A DNA stretch of 64,000 nt from contig NZ_CP050699.1 of assembly GCF_005116675.2 (NCBI RefSeq), positions 1,511,001 to 1,575,000 of the forward strand. The letters are read 5' to 3'. The notes under the pieces are model-generated. The model saw only the letters and a list, made by a program, of their open reading frames with translations. It searched no databases and was not told the DNA's origin. Position 1 is the stretch's first letter, and the number at the start of each line of letters is the position of its first letter. The position numbers and the translations under genes were made by a program. Positions 43,728 through 52,644 of this stretch are shown here, in pieces. Origin of the DNA: Desulfosediminicola ganghwensis. GTDB taxonomy: Bacteria; Desulfobacterota; Desulfobulbia; Desulfobulbales; Desulfocapsaceae.

Positions 43728-45236
43728 GTGAATAAATATGGATTTTTGATGATTGGGTCGGCGGTAGCCCTGGCAGGTATGGGCTTGATGGCAAATTCAA
43801 TTAATGGCAAACAGGTGGAGCGGGAGGTTCTGACCACACTCCCCGTAGTAAAGGCTGATGGTGTGGAGAGTCGAAATGATGAATGGGCACGTTATTACCC
43901 TCGTCAGTATGACTCATGGAAACAGACGAAAAAGAACGACAAGATAAAAGATATGCTCGAAGAGAAGCCGCAGCTGGCAATTCTCTGGGCAGGTTACGGT
44001 TTTGCCAAAGACTATAATGCGCCCCGCGGTCATTTCTATGCACTGCAGTCCAATATCAATACCTTGAGAACCGGTGCTCCGGTCGGCCCCGTGGATGGTC
44101 CCATGCCCACAGCCTGCTGGACTTGTAAATCTCCGGATGTGGTGCGGGTGATGGAAGAGCAGGGCGAAAATGAATACTTCACCGGTAAATGGGCACGCCT
44201 GGGGGAAGAGATCGTCAACCCCATCGGCTGTGCCGACTGCCATGATTCGTCCACCGGCGACCTGACCCTTACCCGGCCGTATCTTGAGCGTGCACTTGAA
44301 GCAAGTGGCACCAATCTCGATGAGATAACCCACCAGGAGATGCGTTCACTGGTCTGTGCCCAGTGCCATTCGGAGTATTATTTCAAAAACACCGAATATA
44401 CCGATAAAGAGGGTACGGAGCAGGTTGCCAAGGTGGTCACCTTCCCATGGAGTGAGGGCTTGGGCGCCGAGGACATGGAGCGGTATTATAACAACTACGG
44501 TTTCAAAGATTGGACCCACAAGATCAGTAAGGCTCCAATGTTGAAAGCACAGCATCCGGGTTACGAAATTTACAAGACCGGCATCCACGCACAACGCGGT
44601 GTATCCTGTGCTGATTGCCATATGCCGTACAAGCAGGAAGGCAGCGTCAAGTTCTCCGATCACCACATTGCCAGCCCGTTGGAGAATGTGGAAAATACCT
44701 GTCTCACCTGTCATCGTGAGACCGAAGAAGAGTTCAAGCAACTGGTGAAAACCAAGCTCGACAGAAAAGAGCAGCTGATGGAAATCACCATGGATAACCT
44801 GGCAAAGGCGCATCTTACCGCCGGTAAAGCCTGGGAGTCCGGCGCCACCGAAGAGCAGATGGCAGGGGTGTTGGAGTCAATCCGTTCAGGCCAGTGGATC
44901 TGGGATTACTCTATCGCCAGTCATGGTTCATTCTTCCATGCACCGGAAGAGACCCTTCGTCTGCTCGGTGTAGCCAATGAAAAAGCGCAGCAGGCACGCC
45001 TTGAACTGGCAGGTATTCTGGCCACTCTGGGGGTAACCGATTACCAGATTCCGGATTTCTCCACTAAAGAGAAGGCACAGAAGCTGGCAGGGGTGAACCT
45101 CGAAAAGCTGGTGGACGAGAAAAATGAATTCCGTGAACTGTTGCTCAAGGAGTGGAGTGAAAAAGCAGTTGAGGCCGGGCGTCTGAATCCGGCAACCAGG
45201 GAAGGAATGAGCGATAAGACTTCGTATAACCAGTAA
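43728..45236 (+). CDS. nrfA: Cytochrome c552 nitrite reductase catalytic subunit NrfA
   Basis: A 502-aa periplasmic pentaheme enzyme reducing nitrite to ammonium. The start is taken as GTG at 43728, since GGGGAGG lies 6 nt upstream and the protein then starts with a signal/anchor segment (YGFLMIGSAVALAGMGLMAN). A longer frame from 43653 would overlap nrfH. The special active-site heme is CWTCK; the other four are CxxCH (CADCH, CAQCH, CADCH, CLTCH). HAQRGVSCADCHMPY and SDHHIASP fit the conserved catalytic histidine region. Some sulfate reducers use NrfHA for nitrite detoxification or respiration. An intrinsic terminator follows. Confidence 0.96.
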   Translation: MNKYGFLMIGSAVALAGMGLMANSINGKQVEREVLTTLPVVKADGVESRNDEWARYYPRQYDSWKQTKKNDKIKDMLEEKPQLAILWAGYGFAKDYNAPRGHFYALQSNINTLRTGAPVGPVDGPMPTACWTCKSPDVVRVMEEQGENEYFTGKWARLGEEIVNPIGCADCHDSSTGDLTLTRPYLERALEASGTNLDEITHQEMRSLVCAQCHSEYYFKNTEYTDKEGTEQVAKVVTFPWSEGLGAEDMERYYNNYGFKDWTHKISKAPMLKAQHPGYEIYKTGIHAQRGVSCADCHMPYKQEGSVKFSDHHIASPLENVENTCLTCHRETEEEFKQLVKTKLDRKEQLMEITMDNLAKAHLTAGKAWESGATEEQMAGVLESIRSGQWIWDYSIASHGSFFHAPEETLRLLGVANEKAQQARLELAGILATLGVTDYQIPDFSTKEKAQKLAGVNLEKLVDEKNEFRELLLKEWSEKAVEAGRLNPATREGMSDKTSYNQ

Positions 45237-45265
45237 TCCCAGTGGTTGAGACGCAATTATAACGA

Positions 45266-45310
45266 TCCGACTTGATTGGATGTTGTCCGATCAAGTCGGA
45301 ATTGTTTTTA
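45266..45310 (+). terminator. Intrinsic terminator after nrfHA
   Basis: TCCGACTTGAT (45266-45276) pairs with ATCAAGTCGGA (45290-45300), followed by ATTGTTTTT. It lies 30 bp after the nrfA stop and just before the 3' end of the convergent cupin gene. Confidence 0.88.
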
Positions 45311-45315
45311 ATGAG

Positions 45316-45693
45316 TTATATTTTTTCGATTTCACGAACAGTTTTTTCATTTACGATATTGCCGGTGTTGAGAACAGACCCAGGTTCAAAAAGCATCACG
45401 TGACATTCTTCCAGGGCTACGGGCAGGTGCTCTACCCCTTTGGGAATGATAAAGAACTGTCCTTCCTGCAGTTGAACATCCCGCTCTCGTAACTTGATGG
45501 TGAGCTTACCTTGGATCACCATGAATAATTCGTCTTCACTGGCGTGATGATGCCAGACAAATTCTCCTTTCAATTTTGCCAGTTTCATGAGCTGCCCGTT
45601 AAGCTCACCCACAATTTTCGGGCTCCAATATTCGTCGAATTGGCCAAGTTTTTCTTTTATATCTACCGGGATCATTGTGTTTTTATAATTCAA
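45316..45693 (-). CDS. Small cupin-domain protein
   Basis: A 125-aa single-domain cupin. The motif FVWHHHASEDELFMVIQGKL supplies the metal-binding histidines and glutamate, and later FFIIPKGVEHLPVALEE gives the second cupin motif. Such small cupins are often mannose-6-phosphate-isomerase-like and bind a metal and a small ligand; the reaction cannot be assigned. It lies 25 bp after the GNAT gene on the same strand, so the two are probably co-transcribed. Confidence 0.85.
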   Translation of the reverse strand: MNYKNTMIPVDIKEKLGQFDEYWSPKIVGELNGQLMKLAKLKGEFVWHHHASEDELFMVIQGKLTIKLRERDVQLQEGQFFIIPKGVEHLPVALEECHVMLFEPGSVLNTGNIVNEKTVREIEKI

Positions 45694-45718
45694 TTATTAT
45701 CTGTTCAAAGTGTTGAGG

Positions 45719-46306
45719 TTATCGCTGCGCTGCTCTTGACATGTATCGACTATCCACCTGGAAAATCTTTGATCTGGCCACAATTTCAAACCCAAACCTT
45801 TGGTAAAAGGTGACATTTTCATCTGTGTCCGTTTCCAGGTAGGCTGGTGCTGAACAGTTATCCACCTCCTGGCAAAACCGTTGCATAAGTTTGGAGCCAA
45901 TTCCCATTTTTCGATGAGATGGCAGTACACCGATTGGTCCGAGATGCCAGTGCTGTTCCAGGGGATCTCGTATTGCCCATTCCCGGAGCCAAAAAGACTT
46001 CCTGAAATTGAAATCATTCTCATCTGGAAGAATTTGTGTTTCATCCTGATCTTTCTTACCGGCGCATGAGTTCATCCTCATAACACCGATGACTTTACAA
46101 TCTTGCCTGGCAAGAAAAACTATTCCGGGGCGGGTATGAAACAGTTCAACGAACATCGTTTCAATCTTCAAACGTTCGTTCTCTCCATTACCCTGAAAGA
46201 CGGCAATATGGAGTGGATTGTTCAGCATAGCGATGCTGAGAACCTTTGTGGCCTCCTCGATGTCGCTACGCTGCATAAATGAGATATGAACACGGCTCAT
46301 ATGCAT
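45719..46306 (-). CDS. GNAT-family N-acetyltransferase
   Basis: A 195-aa acetyltransferase. The acetyl-CoA binding region is HLGPIGVLPSHRKMGIGSKL followed by MQRF, and the C-terminal AYLETDTDENVTFYQRFGFE is the usual second GNAT segment. Starts at the ATG at 46306, with another in-frame ATG two codons later that is equally possible. The acceptor is unknown. Probably in an operon with the downstream cupin gene. Confidence 0.88.
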   Translation of the reverse strand: MHMSRVHISFMQRSDIEEATKVLSIAMLNNPLHIAVFQGNGENERLKIETMFVELFHTRPGIVFLARQDCKVIGVMRMNSCAGKKDQDETQILPDENDFNFRKSFWLREWAIRDPLEQHWHLGPIGVLPSHRKMGIGSKLMQRFCQEVDNCSAPAYLETDTDENVTFYQRFGFEIVARSKIFQVDSRYMSRAAQR

Positions 46307-46491
46307 GCTTTATAAAGTTTGAAATTGTTCTTGCACGAGTAAGATATCTAATTGTTATTCATGGAATCTTCACCAGTTTTTTTGGCTGTACCCGCAAGAA
46401 GATCGGGAACTGAAATATCCCATGGAGTCCAGAAGAACGGCGATTGCTGCATATGAGATTCGTTTTTGTTGCTTTTGTTGCAGCAGGCTGG

Positions 46492-47274
46492 CTAGTCTTC
46501 AATGAGTCGAAATTGAATCCCTTTTTGTAAAAGAAGATTGGGCAACCCGGAGGTTCCTACGCAATGCAGTGCGCCAACAACAATGAGTACAGGTTGGTTA
46601 AGTTTTATTACGTCGAGTAATTTCGGCAGCCAGTTACGATTTCTCTCAATAACTAAGTTGTTGAATAATGTGGGATATAGCTTCAGGTTATTTTCGAGGT
46701 AAGATCTCAACCATTCAATGTTTGAGTGTATTATGCACTGAATCATGGTCTCCAGTTCACGGAACTGATCTTTGAGTTTGCAGGTGACTGTTTCAAGGTA
46801 TTGAATTTGTTCTTCTTTGCTGGCCGTGTCAAATGCTCTCAGCGGAGCGTTGATATCTTCGAGTTGAATGAGATTTTTTGAGTCGATTTTTTTGGCTCTG
46901 GTTAAGAGTGCCTGGTCGATACCGTTCGCTTCATTATATCCTCGTTTCTCTGCGTAATTTAAAAACATCCAAGTTGCGGCAGTGCATGGCTTTAACAGGT
47001 CGAACTCAATACCTATTATTCCATAGAGATCCCAAAGTTGTTTTGCCTTTTTGTAAAGCTCGTTTGGGATATCATTTTGAATCCTTATGCCGCTGGGATA
47101 GTAAAGCAATGTGTTATCAATTAGAGATGATTGAGTCAGGTCTGTTTCGAAAGCTATGTGTTCTGCGGAGCGTAAATAGTTCTCATATCTCTCGATCAAT
47201 TTTTTTTGTTTTTTGTGAAGAATATGGACAGAACCACAAATGTGAACTGGATAAGAATCCGCTTTCCAAATCAT
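46492..47274 (-). CDS. TraB/GumN-family protein
   Basis: A 260-aa protein. The N-terminal GSVHILHKKQKKLIERYENY and IAFETDLTQSS, with C-terminal PVLIVVGALHCVGTSGLPNL followed by LLQKGIQF, match the two conserved GxH motifs of the TraB/GumN (Tiki-like) family of putative metal-dependent proteases. No clear signal peptide is present, so the location is uncertain. It stands alone, with no obvious partner gene. Confidence 0.82.
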   Translation of the reverse strand: MIWKADSYPVHICGSVHILHKKQKKLIERYENYLRSAEHIAFETDLTQSSLIDNTLLYYPSGIRIQNDIPNELYKKAKQLWDLYGIIGIEFDLLKPCTAATWMFLNYAEKRGYNEANGIDQALLTRAKKIDSKNLIQLEDINAPLRAFDTASKEEQIQYLETVTCKLKDQFRELETMIQCIIHSNIEWLRSYLENNLKLYPTLFNNLVIERNRNWLPKLLDVIKLNQPVLIVVGALHCVGTSGLPNLLLQKGIQFRLIED

Positions 47275-47664
47275 CTGAGTTCCTCGCTAATATGAAGATG
47301 CAATCAGCTGATTCCCACTCACCCGGTTTTGGGAGAAAATTGCCCATTGATCGGAATGTGTAGCCTGGATGATGGTGGGAGAGTTTGCCATCGACGTTCT
47401 CTCTTAGAGAAAAAGTTAAAAGTAGCAATGTGTTGAAGGGTATTTTATACAATTTTATCGTGCTTTGTTTAGTATTGCAACGCAGGCAGAATGGTGGTTT
47501 CGTCAGGAAATGTACAGTACGATTCTGCAAGCTGCGACTGTCTTGAACTCATATACAGGCCAGTGGATTTTCCCTGAAATGCATGGTGAATAGTCTTGGT
47601 TTCAGCCATTCGGGATAAAACTGAAGTTCAGAAAACCTTACTACTTGTTACTTCGGAGGATTGA

Positions 47665-48087
47665 ATGAATTTTGAAGTGCGATTTGATTGTGAAGAAGTC
47701 GATTGGCAGAACGTCTCAGACATTTTGAAATCTGTAGGCATGGCTCACCACGGAGCCGAAAAGCATGAAGCTGCCTTCAGGGGGAGCTACACCACAGTTT
47801 TCATCTACCAGGGAAAACAACTGGCGGGATTTGGCCGGGCCATATCGGATGGAGTCTATCAGGCCGGGGTCTATGATGTGGCCGTGGCAACAGACTTTCA
47901 GGGGCAGGGATTGGGCAGGCTGATTATGGAAAAGATCCTCTCGAAAATATCGAACTGCAACATCATCCTCTACGCTTCACCGGGCAAAGAAGGTTTTTAT
48001 GAAAAACTGCAGTTCAGGAAGATGAAGACCGGTATGGCACGATTCATGAACAGCGAGGCAATGCAGGCTAAAGGCTTTACCGAATAG
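47665..48087 (+). CDS. GNAT-family N-acetyltransferase
   Basis: A 140-aa compact GNAT protein with VYDVAVATDFQGQGLGRLIM as the acetyl-CoA binding motif and IILYASPGKEGFYEKLQFRK as the terminal segment. The ATG follows TCGGAGGATTGA. The acceptor is unknown and the gene appears monocistronic. Confidence 0.88.
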   Translation: MNFEVRFDCEEVDWQNVSDILKSVGMAHHGAEKHEAAFRGSYTTVFIYQGKQLAGFGRAISDGVYQAGVYDVAVATDFQGQGLGRLIMEKILSKISNCNIILYASPGKEGFYEKLQFRKMKTGMARFMNSEAMQAKGFTE

Positions 48088-48168
48088 GGGAGAGCCGAGA
48101 GGTCTCCCCTGTGAGGTGTCGGTGGATCTATATGTAAACGTTACTTGGAATGACAGGCGTGCAGGACA

Positions 48169-48468
48169 TCAGCCTTTTTCCAGAACGGTTTTTCTTGAGA
48201 TATACTCATCTTCAGAAATATCACCTGCAGCAAAGCGATTGTGCAGGATATCCATAGCTGATTGTGTTGCGCCGCTATTGGACTTCGAGGCAAAATATCT
48301 GAAAATGCTGACAAGGGCGTAAAGAACAATTCCCCAAAAAAGTAACGGTACAAGCCAGTTAAAAAGAAAAGGACCATGTGGATGTGGCCAGATTGAGAAC
48401 CAGGAACTTCCTCCCTGCCACCAATGTCCCATGTTACCTCCCCAGCTTCCGTGATGTGCGCTCCACAT
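48169..48468 (-). CDS. Small membrane protein with C-terminal SHOCT domain
   Basis: The start is set at the ATG at 48468, with AGAGGA 6 nt upstream, giving 99 aa. The N-terminal part is rich in Trp, His and Gly (MWSAHHGSWGGNMGHWWQGG), followed by one membrane segment (FLFNWLVPLLFWGIVLYALV). The C-terminus is a SHOCT motif (AMDILHNRFAAGDISEDEYI), a short oligomerisation domain common in small bacterial membrane proteins. Function unknown; the His-rich N-terminus might bind metal. Confidence 0.75.
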   Translation of the reverse strand: MWSAHHGSWGGNMGHWWQGGSSWFSIWPHPHGPFLFNWLVPLLFWGIVLYALVSIFRYFASKSNSGATQSAMDILHNRFAAGDISEDEYISRKTVLEKG

Positions 48469-48947
48469 AAAAAATCCTCTGTCTGAAATTATTGCAAATG
48501 CGGGTTTCGTTTCTAAAGTAAATTTAAGCAAAAGTCATACCGTTTCGGAATGGATTGCTAAAATCTAATAAAATCAAGTTCTTAATATGTTTAGAGAGCT
48601 GTTTGATATAGCGGGACTTACTGGGGGCTGTATAAAAAGTACCCATCAAGGAACGGTAGGTGGGCAAAAACGTACCAGATTTGTTGTAGTTGCCTGAGTA
48701 CATTCTGGATAATCTGTTTACGGGAAAAAGAGAAATGCCCGTAATTCTAGACTATTTTTGCCTTGCTGCCGGTGCTGGTTTGCGGTGCCCCTGGCACCAT
48801 CGGGGGGAGTATCACAGATTATCCGGGGGGCAGCAGTATCTGGAGTAACCTGCACGCTTATCCTGGTTGGCTACTCGGTTTCGGCCTGGTGGAATGCCTG
48901 GCGACCAGTATGACTATCGCCGGGTTTACTGCGTTGAGATTAAGAGA
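48469..48947. other. Intergenic region with no supported gene
   Basis: About 480 bp. A short plus-strand frame (48763-49077) encodes a hydrophobic peptide with YPGWLLGFGLVECLATSM but overlaps the DinB-like gene on the other strand and lacks a ribosome site. It could be a remnant of a membrane-protein gene; support is weak. Confidence 0.35.
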
Positions 48948-49589
48948 TTATCCCAAATTTCTCTTCAGTTCAGGGAGCTGGTCGATAATCTTTTGGGCCT
49001 GCTTAAGGTGGATGCGCAGATGGAACGCGAACATACAGTTCCACCTGTGGGCGTCAAAGGTTCCAAAGAGAGGGTGAGGTGCGGTCGCTGTGTTTCGCAA
49101 CTGATCGAGTGCATCTATTACGCTCAGATGCTCATCCACCGACCTGTTAAAGCCTTCCACAGCTTCAATGCCAATATCATCAGCGGGCAACACATCGGTT
49201 GCCGGGTTTATTTTTGCTTTTCCTGAAAGAGGCTGGTTCTTTGCCAGTTGTTCTGTCGAGGCTGTTATCGCCTCGTTGACCAGTCTGTTATGTTCCAGCA
49301 ACTGGTAATATGACCAGTTGCGCATATTCTCATCAACACCGGGCATGGGTGGCACCAACACCTGGGTTGCGCCTGCTGCGGCTGTTAGTTCTTTTGCCAT
49401 GTTGTTATAGCGAGCCTGGAACTCAATGGTCTGCTCCCGTACTTTTTTTCTGCTCGTTAAAAAGAACAGGGTCTGAATCACCGTTTTGAGAAGTAGGTTG
49501 CCCATTGTCAACTTTGCACCGGTCAGAATTTTTTCATAGCCTGCTGTGTGAGTTCTTTCCAGGATATTGCCGATACGGGTTGACATCAA
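48948..49589 (-). CDS. DinB-superfamily-like protein
   Basis: A 213-aa helical protein. YYQLLEHNRLVNEAITASTE and the C-terminal HPLFGTFDAHRWNCMFAFHL followed by RIHLKQAQKII match the four-helix DinB/DUF1569-type pattern, in which spaced histidines bind a metal. Members are thiol S-transferases or metal-dependent hydrolases, but for this branch the reaction is unknown. It is divergent from the kamA-like gene, with 64 bp between the starts. Confidence 0.72.
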   Translation of the reverse strand: MMSTRIGNILERTHTAGYEKILTGAKLTMGNLLLKTVIQTLFFLTSRKKVREQTIEFQARYNNMAKELTAAAGATQVLVPPMPGVDENMRNWSYYQLLEHNRLVNEAITASTEQLAKNQPLSGKAKINPATDVLPADDIGIEAVEGFNRSVDEHLSVIDALDQLRNTATAPHPLFGTFDAHRWNCMFAFHLRIHLKQAQKIIDQLPELKRNLG

Positions 49590-49653
49590 GAGTCGCGCAT
49601 CTGTTTGCCGAGTTCAGGTAGTCACGGTACACTAAAACTATAGGAGGTGCGCC

Positions 49654-50937
49654 ATGGAAACCCGTCTGTTCGGTACTCATCAGCTTAGTCAGATTTCTCA
49701 ACTCGAACGTTTATCCGAGGAACAACGTTTCGCCATTCGGGTGGTTGCTACAGTGCTGCCGTTTCGAGTGAACCACTATGTGATCGACCAACTCATCGAC
49801 TGGGATAAAATCCCTCAGGATCCGATGTTCCAGCTCTGTTTTCCCCAGGCAGAAATGTTGTCACCAGCGCATTTCAATCGAATTGCTGATTTGTTGCGGC
49901 AACAGGCGTCGACGGAGCAGATAAAGCATGCTGCCCAGGAGATTCATAAGGAACTGAACCCCCACCCGGCCAACCAGCAGACGCTCAATGTGCCCAGGCT
50001 GGATGAGGTCCCGATAACCGGGATGCAGCATAAATACCGGGAGACAGTGCTCTATTTCCCCAGTCAGGGGCAATTCTGTTTTTCGTACTGTACTTTTTGC
50101 TTTCGCTGGCCTCAGTTTGTCGGTGAAAAAGAATTACGAATAGCCGCAACTGACCCAGAGGTACTTTTTGCTTATCTGCGTCGTCATCCTGAAGTTACCG
50201 ATCTGCTTATTACTGGTGGAGACCCTCTGGTGATGAGCGCGCGGCGGCTGGAAAAAATAGTAATGCCCCTCTTGAAGGAAGAATTCAGCCAGTTGAGGAA
50301 TATTCGTATAGGCAGTAAAGCTCTTTCTTACTGGCCATATCGTTTTCTGACCGATCATGACAGTGACGACCTGTTGCGTCTTTTTGAGTGCGTGACCAAA
50401 GCCGGGAAACATATGGCGCTGATGGTGCATTTCAACCATTGGCGGGAAATGCAGCCCGAACCAGTGCGCAAGGCGATTTCGCGAATTCAGGGGACTGGTG
50501 CAGTTCTCCGTACGCAGTCACCGCTACTCAGACATATCAATGCTGCCTCGGATATCTGGCAGAGGATGTGGCAGGAGCAGGTACAGCTGGGGTTGATTCC
50601 CTACTATATGTTCATAGTCAGGGATACGGGGCCGCGAAGCTATTTTGAGGTGCCGCTGGTTGAGGCCTGGCATATCTATCGCCGGGCGGTTCGCAAAGTT
50701 TCAGGGCTGGCCCGTACTGTTCGCGGACCTTCGATGAGCGCTGGTCCGGGTAAGGTCGAGATTCAGGGTGTTGTGGAGTTGACTGGCGAGAAAGCGCTGG
50801 TACTGCGATTCATTCAGGGCCGCAACCCCAACTGGGTGCAGAAACCATTTTTTGCCCGATACGATGAGGCAGCCACCTGGCTTGATCAGCTTAAGCCTGC
50901 ATTTGGGGAGGAACGATTCTTTTATGAGGAAGAATAG
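49654..50937 (+). CDS. KamA-family radical SAM protein (lysine 2,3-aminomutase-like)
   Basis: A 427-aa radical SAM enzyme. The cluster motif is GQFCFSYCTFCFRWPQFVGE (CxxxCxxC), the SAM motif DLLITGGDPLVMSARRLEKI, and RIGSKALSYWPYRF follows. The C-terminus includes YYMFIVRDTGPRSYFEVPL and LARTVRGPSMSAGPGKVEI, as in lysine 2,3-aminomutase and EpmB relatives. An AGGAGG site precedes the ATG. No EpmA or lysine-fermentation genes are adjacent, so the substrate (lysine, beta-lysine as osmolyte, or another amino acid) is uncertain. Confidence 0.85.
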   Translation: METRLFGTHQLSQISQLERLSEEQRFAIRVVATVLPFRVNHYVIDQLIDWDKIPQDPMFQLCFPQAEMLSPAHFNRIADLLRQQASTEQIKHAAQEIHKELNPHPANQQTLNVPRLDEVPITGMQHKYRETVLYFPSQGQFCFSYCTFCFRWPQFVGEKELRIAATDPEVLFAYLRRHPEVTDLLITGGDPLVMSARRLEKIVMPLLKEEFSQLRNIRIGSKALSYWPYRFLTDHDSDDLLRLFECVTKAGKHMALMVHFNHWREMQPEPVRKAISRIQGTGAVLRTQSPLLRHINAASDIWQRMWQEQVQLGLIPYYMFIVRDTGPRSYFEVPLVEAWHIYRRAVRKVSGLARTVRGPSMSAGPGKVEIQGVVELTGEKALVLRFIQGRNPNWVQKPFFARYDEAATWLDQLKPAFGEERFFYEEE

Positions 50938-51678
50938 TTTGTTGAAAATAGAATTTGAATTTTAGGTATTGCCGGGCGGTTATCAGCACCTGAGTATGAA
51001 TTAAATCTGCACTATTCTGTAAATATTTTCCCCCTTGTTTTCCGAAGTGCGAGGAAATGTAAGGGGTGATCATGGTCTATCCTTTTCTTCGGGCAATGTA
51101 CTGTTCAGCCTATCCCGTTTCTACATTCTCTGCCGCCGCAACCATCGGACAACGTTCATCGTCGATGAGATGGAGACCGGCTCGATCAGCTCAAACCTGA
51201 TGACGGTTTCCTGTCAGGATTTTGCTGTCCAACCCCTGGGGCTGGCCGCGCTTAACCTGTTGGCCTGTCGTGTTTGCGCGGTGAGTGTCACTTGGTTAAA
51301 GACGATATTTTCCCCGGCAGGATTCATCGGGAAGGGGGAGGTGCAGTCTTCAGAGTTGGTCGAAAAAGTCATTGTAACATGAAATTTTTATGGATATACA
51401 TTGCTGCGTGTCAACACGATTCTTTTGGAAATTTTACCAAATCCTAAAGGAAGGTTGGCTAGATTGTAACGCGTCCATTGACTGGTGCATTACAGATGCC
51501 CGGTCCTGTCGAAGAGAGCGAGTGAGGTTTGGTCGAAAGAGGGTTTTATCCCGGTGTCGAGGGGGGCACCGCTTTCAGCCGGATCTCTCGGGGGGAGTTC
51601 TTTTCAAAAGACAGAGGACGTGAGGGAAATTGAGATTCGTGGCAAGCTTTTCCTTTTACAATCTTAAGGAGTATACGT
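50938..51678. other. Intergenic region: kamA 3' remnant and hydrogenase leader
   Basis: About 740 bp. At 51161-51200 a stretch (GATGAG...ACCGGCTCGATCAGCTC) resembles the 3' end of kamA at 50860-50899 with one base deleted, suggesting a remnant of a duplicated end. From about 51490 the sequence resembles the leader of the second hydrogenase copy (about 54545-54740), sharing TCCTGTCGAAGAGA, a G-rich block and AAGGAGTAT before the ATG, so the promoter was duplicated along with the genes. Confidence 0.45.
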
Positions 51679-52578
51679 ATGAAACCGAAATTACGATCCC
51701 TGTCTAACCATTCCGGAACAGGCATTCATCGTCGGGATTTTCTCAAGTTTTGTGGTGCCGTGGCTGGTGCACTCAGTCTGGACGCCACTTTTATTCCCAA
51801 AATTGCCGAGGCGCTGACCACCGGCAACCGTCCGCCGGTTCTCTGGCTGCATTTTTCCGAATGTACCGGTTGCACTGAGTCCTTGCTGCGGAGCTCCGCA
51901 CCGTGGATGGACGAGCTGCTGTTCGATACCATCTCTCTCGAGTATCATGAGACCCTGATGGCAGCGGCCGGGCACACTGTCGAGACTTTGCTCACAGACG
52001 CCGCAAACGCCTATGAGGGGCAGTTTTTCTGTGTAGTTGAGGGATCTATTCCCACTGCGGATAACGGCATTTACGGCACCATCGGTGGCCGTACCATGCT
52101 GAGTATCGCCAATGAAATTATCCCCAAGGCCCAGGCTGTCATAGCCTGCGGTACCTGTGCGGCCTATGGCGGATTGGCTGCAGCATCACCCAACCCGACC
52201 GGCGCTAAAGGTGTTCTTGATGCCTTACCTGACCTGAATGTACCGGTAATCAATCTTCCGGGTTGCCCACCCAACCCTGTCAATTTTGTGGCAGTACTTA
52301 CCAACTATCTGCTCAACGGTTCCCTGCCGGCGCTGGACAGCAACCAAAGGCCGCTTTTTGCCCATGGCAAGAGGATTCATCAGCAATGCCCATACAGGCG
52401 GGAGAAATCGAAATGCCAGAAAAATTTTGGCTGTAAAGGACAGTGGACTTCAAGCAATTGTCCGAATGTGAAATTCAATGATGGTACCAGCTTTCCCATG
52501 CAGGTGGGGCATCCATGTATCGGCTGCTGCGAACCTGACTTCTGGGACACCATGACTCCGTTGTATACCGCTTCCTAG
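51679..52578 (+). CDS. Periplasmic [NiFe] hydrogenase small subunit (copy 1)
   Basis: A 299-aa iron-sulfur subunit with Tat signal HRRDFLKFCGAVAGALSLDA. Proximal cluster residues lie in HFSECTGCTESLLR and GTCAAYGGLAAASPNPTG, with PGCPPNPVNF. The distal cluster has HQQCP and KCQKNFGC, and the medial cluster SSNC and GHPCIGCCEPDFWD. All expected ligands are present, so the protein should fold. It ends just after the last motif, without the C-terminal tail of copy 2. The downstream large-subunit gene is broken by a TAG. No cytochrome b gene is present, as in cytochrome c3-linked periplasmic hydrogenases of sulfate reducers. Confidence 0.92.
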   Translation: MKPKLRSLSNHSGTGIHRRDFLKFCGAVAGALSLDATFIPKIAEALTTGNRPPVLWLHFSECTGCTESLLRSSAPWMDELLFDTISLEYHETLMAAAGHTVETLLTDAANAYEGQFFCVVEGSIPTADNGIYGTIGGRTMLSIANEIIPKAQAVIACGTCAAYGGLAAASPNPTGAKGVLDALPDLNVPVINLPGCPPNPVNFVAVLTNYLLNGSLPALDSNQRPLFAHGKRIHQQCPYRREKSKCQKNFGCKGQWTSSNCPNVKFNDGTSFPMQVGHPCIGCCEPDFWDTMTPLYTAS

Positions 52579-52644
52579 CGGCCGGAGCAATGATGGCTGA
52601 GTTGTGTGCCGTTCACTGAAAATTTCACATGAGGAGACAAAATC

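Noticed and set aside
48763-49077. Plus-strand frame with a hydrophobic segment before the DinB-like gene
   Set aside because: Overlaps the DinB-like gene antisense, has no ribosome site and no family match; possibly a gene remnant but not supportable.
51035-51623. Short plus-strand frames between kamA and the hydrogenase genes
   Set aside because: No ribosome sites or family match; the region is better explained by a kamA-end remnant and a duplicated hydrogenase leader.
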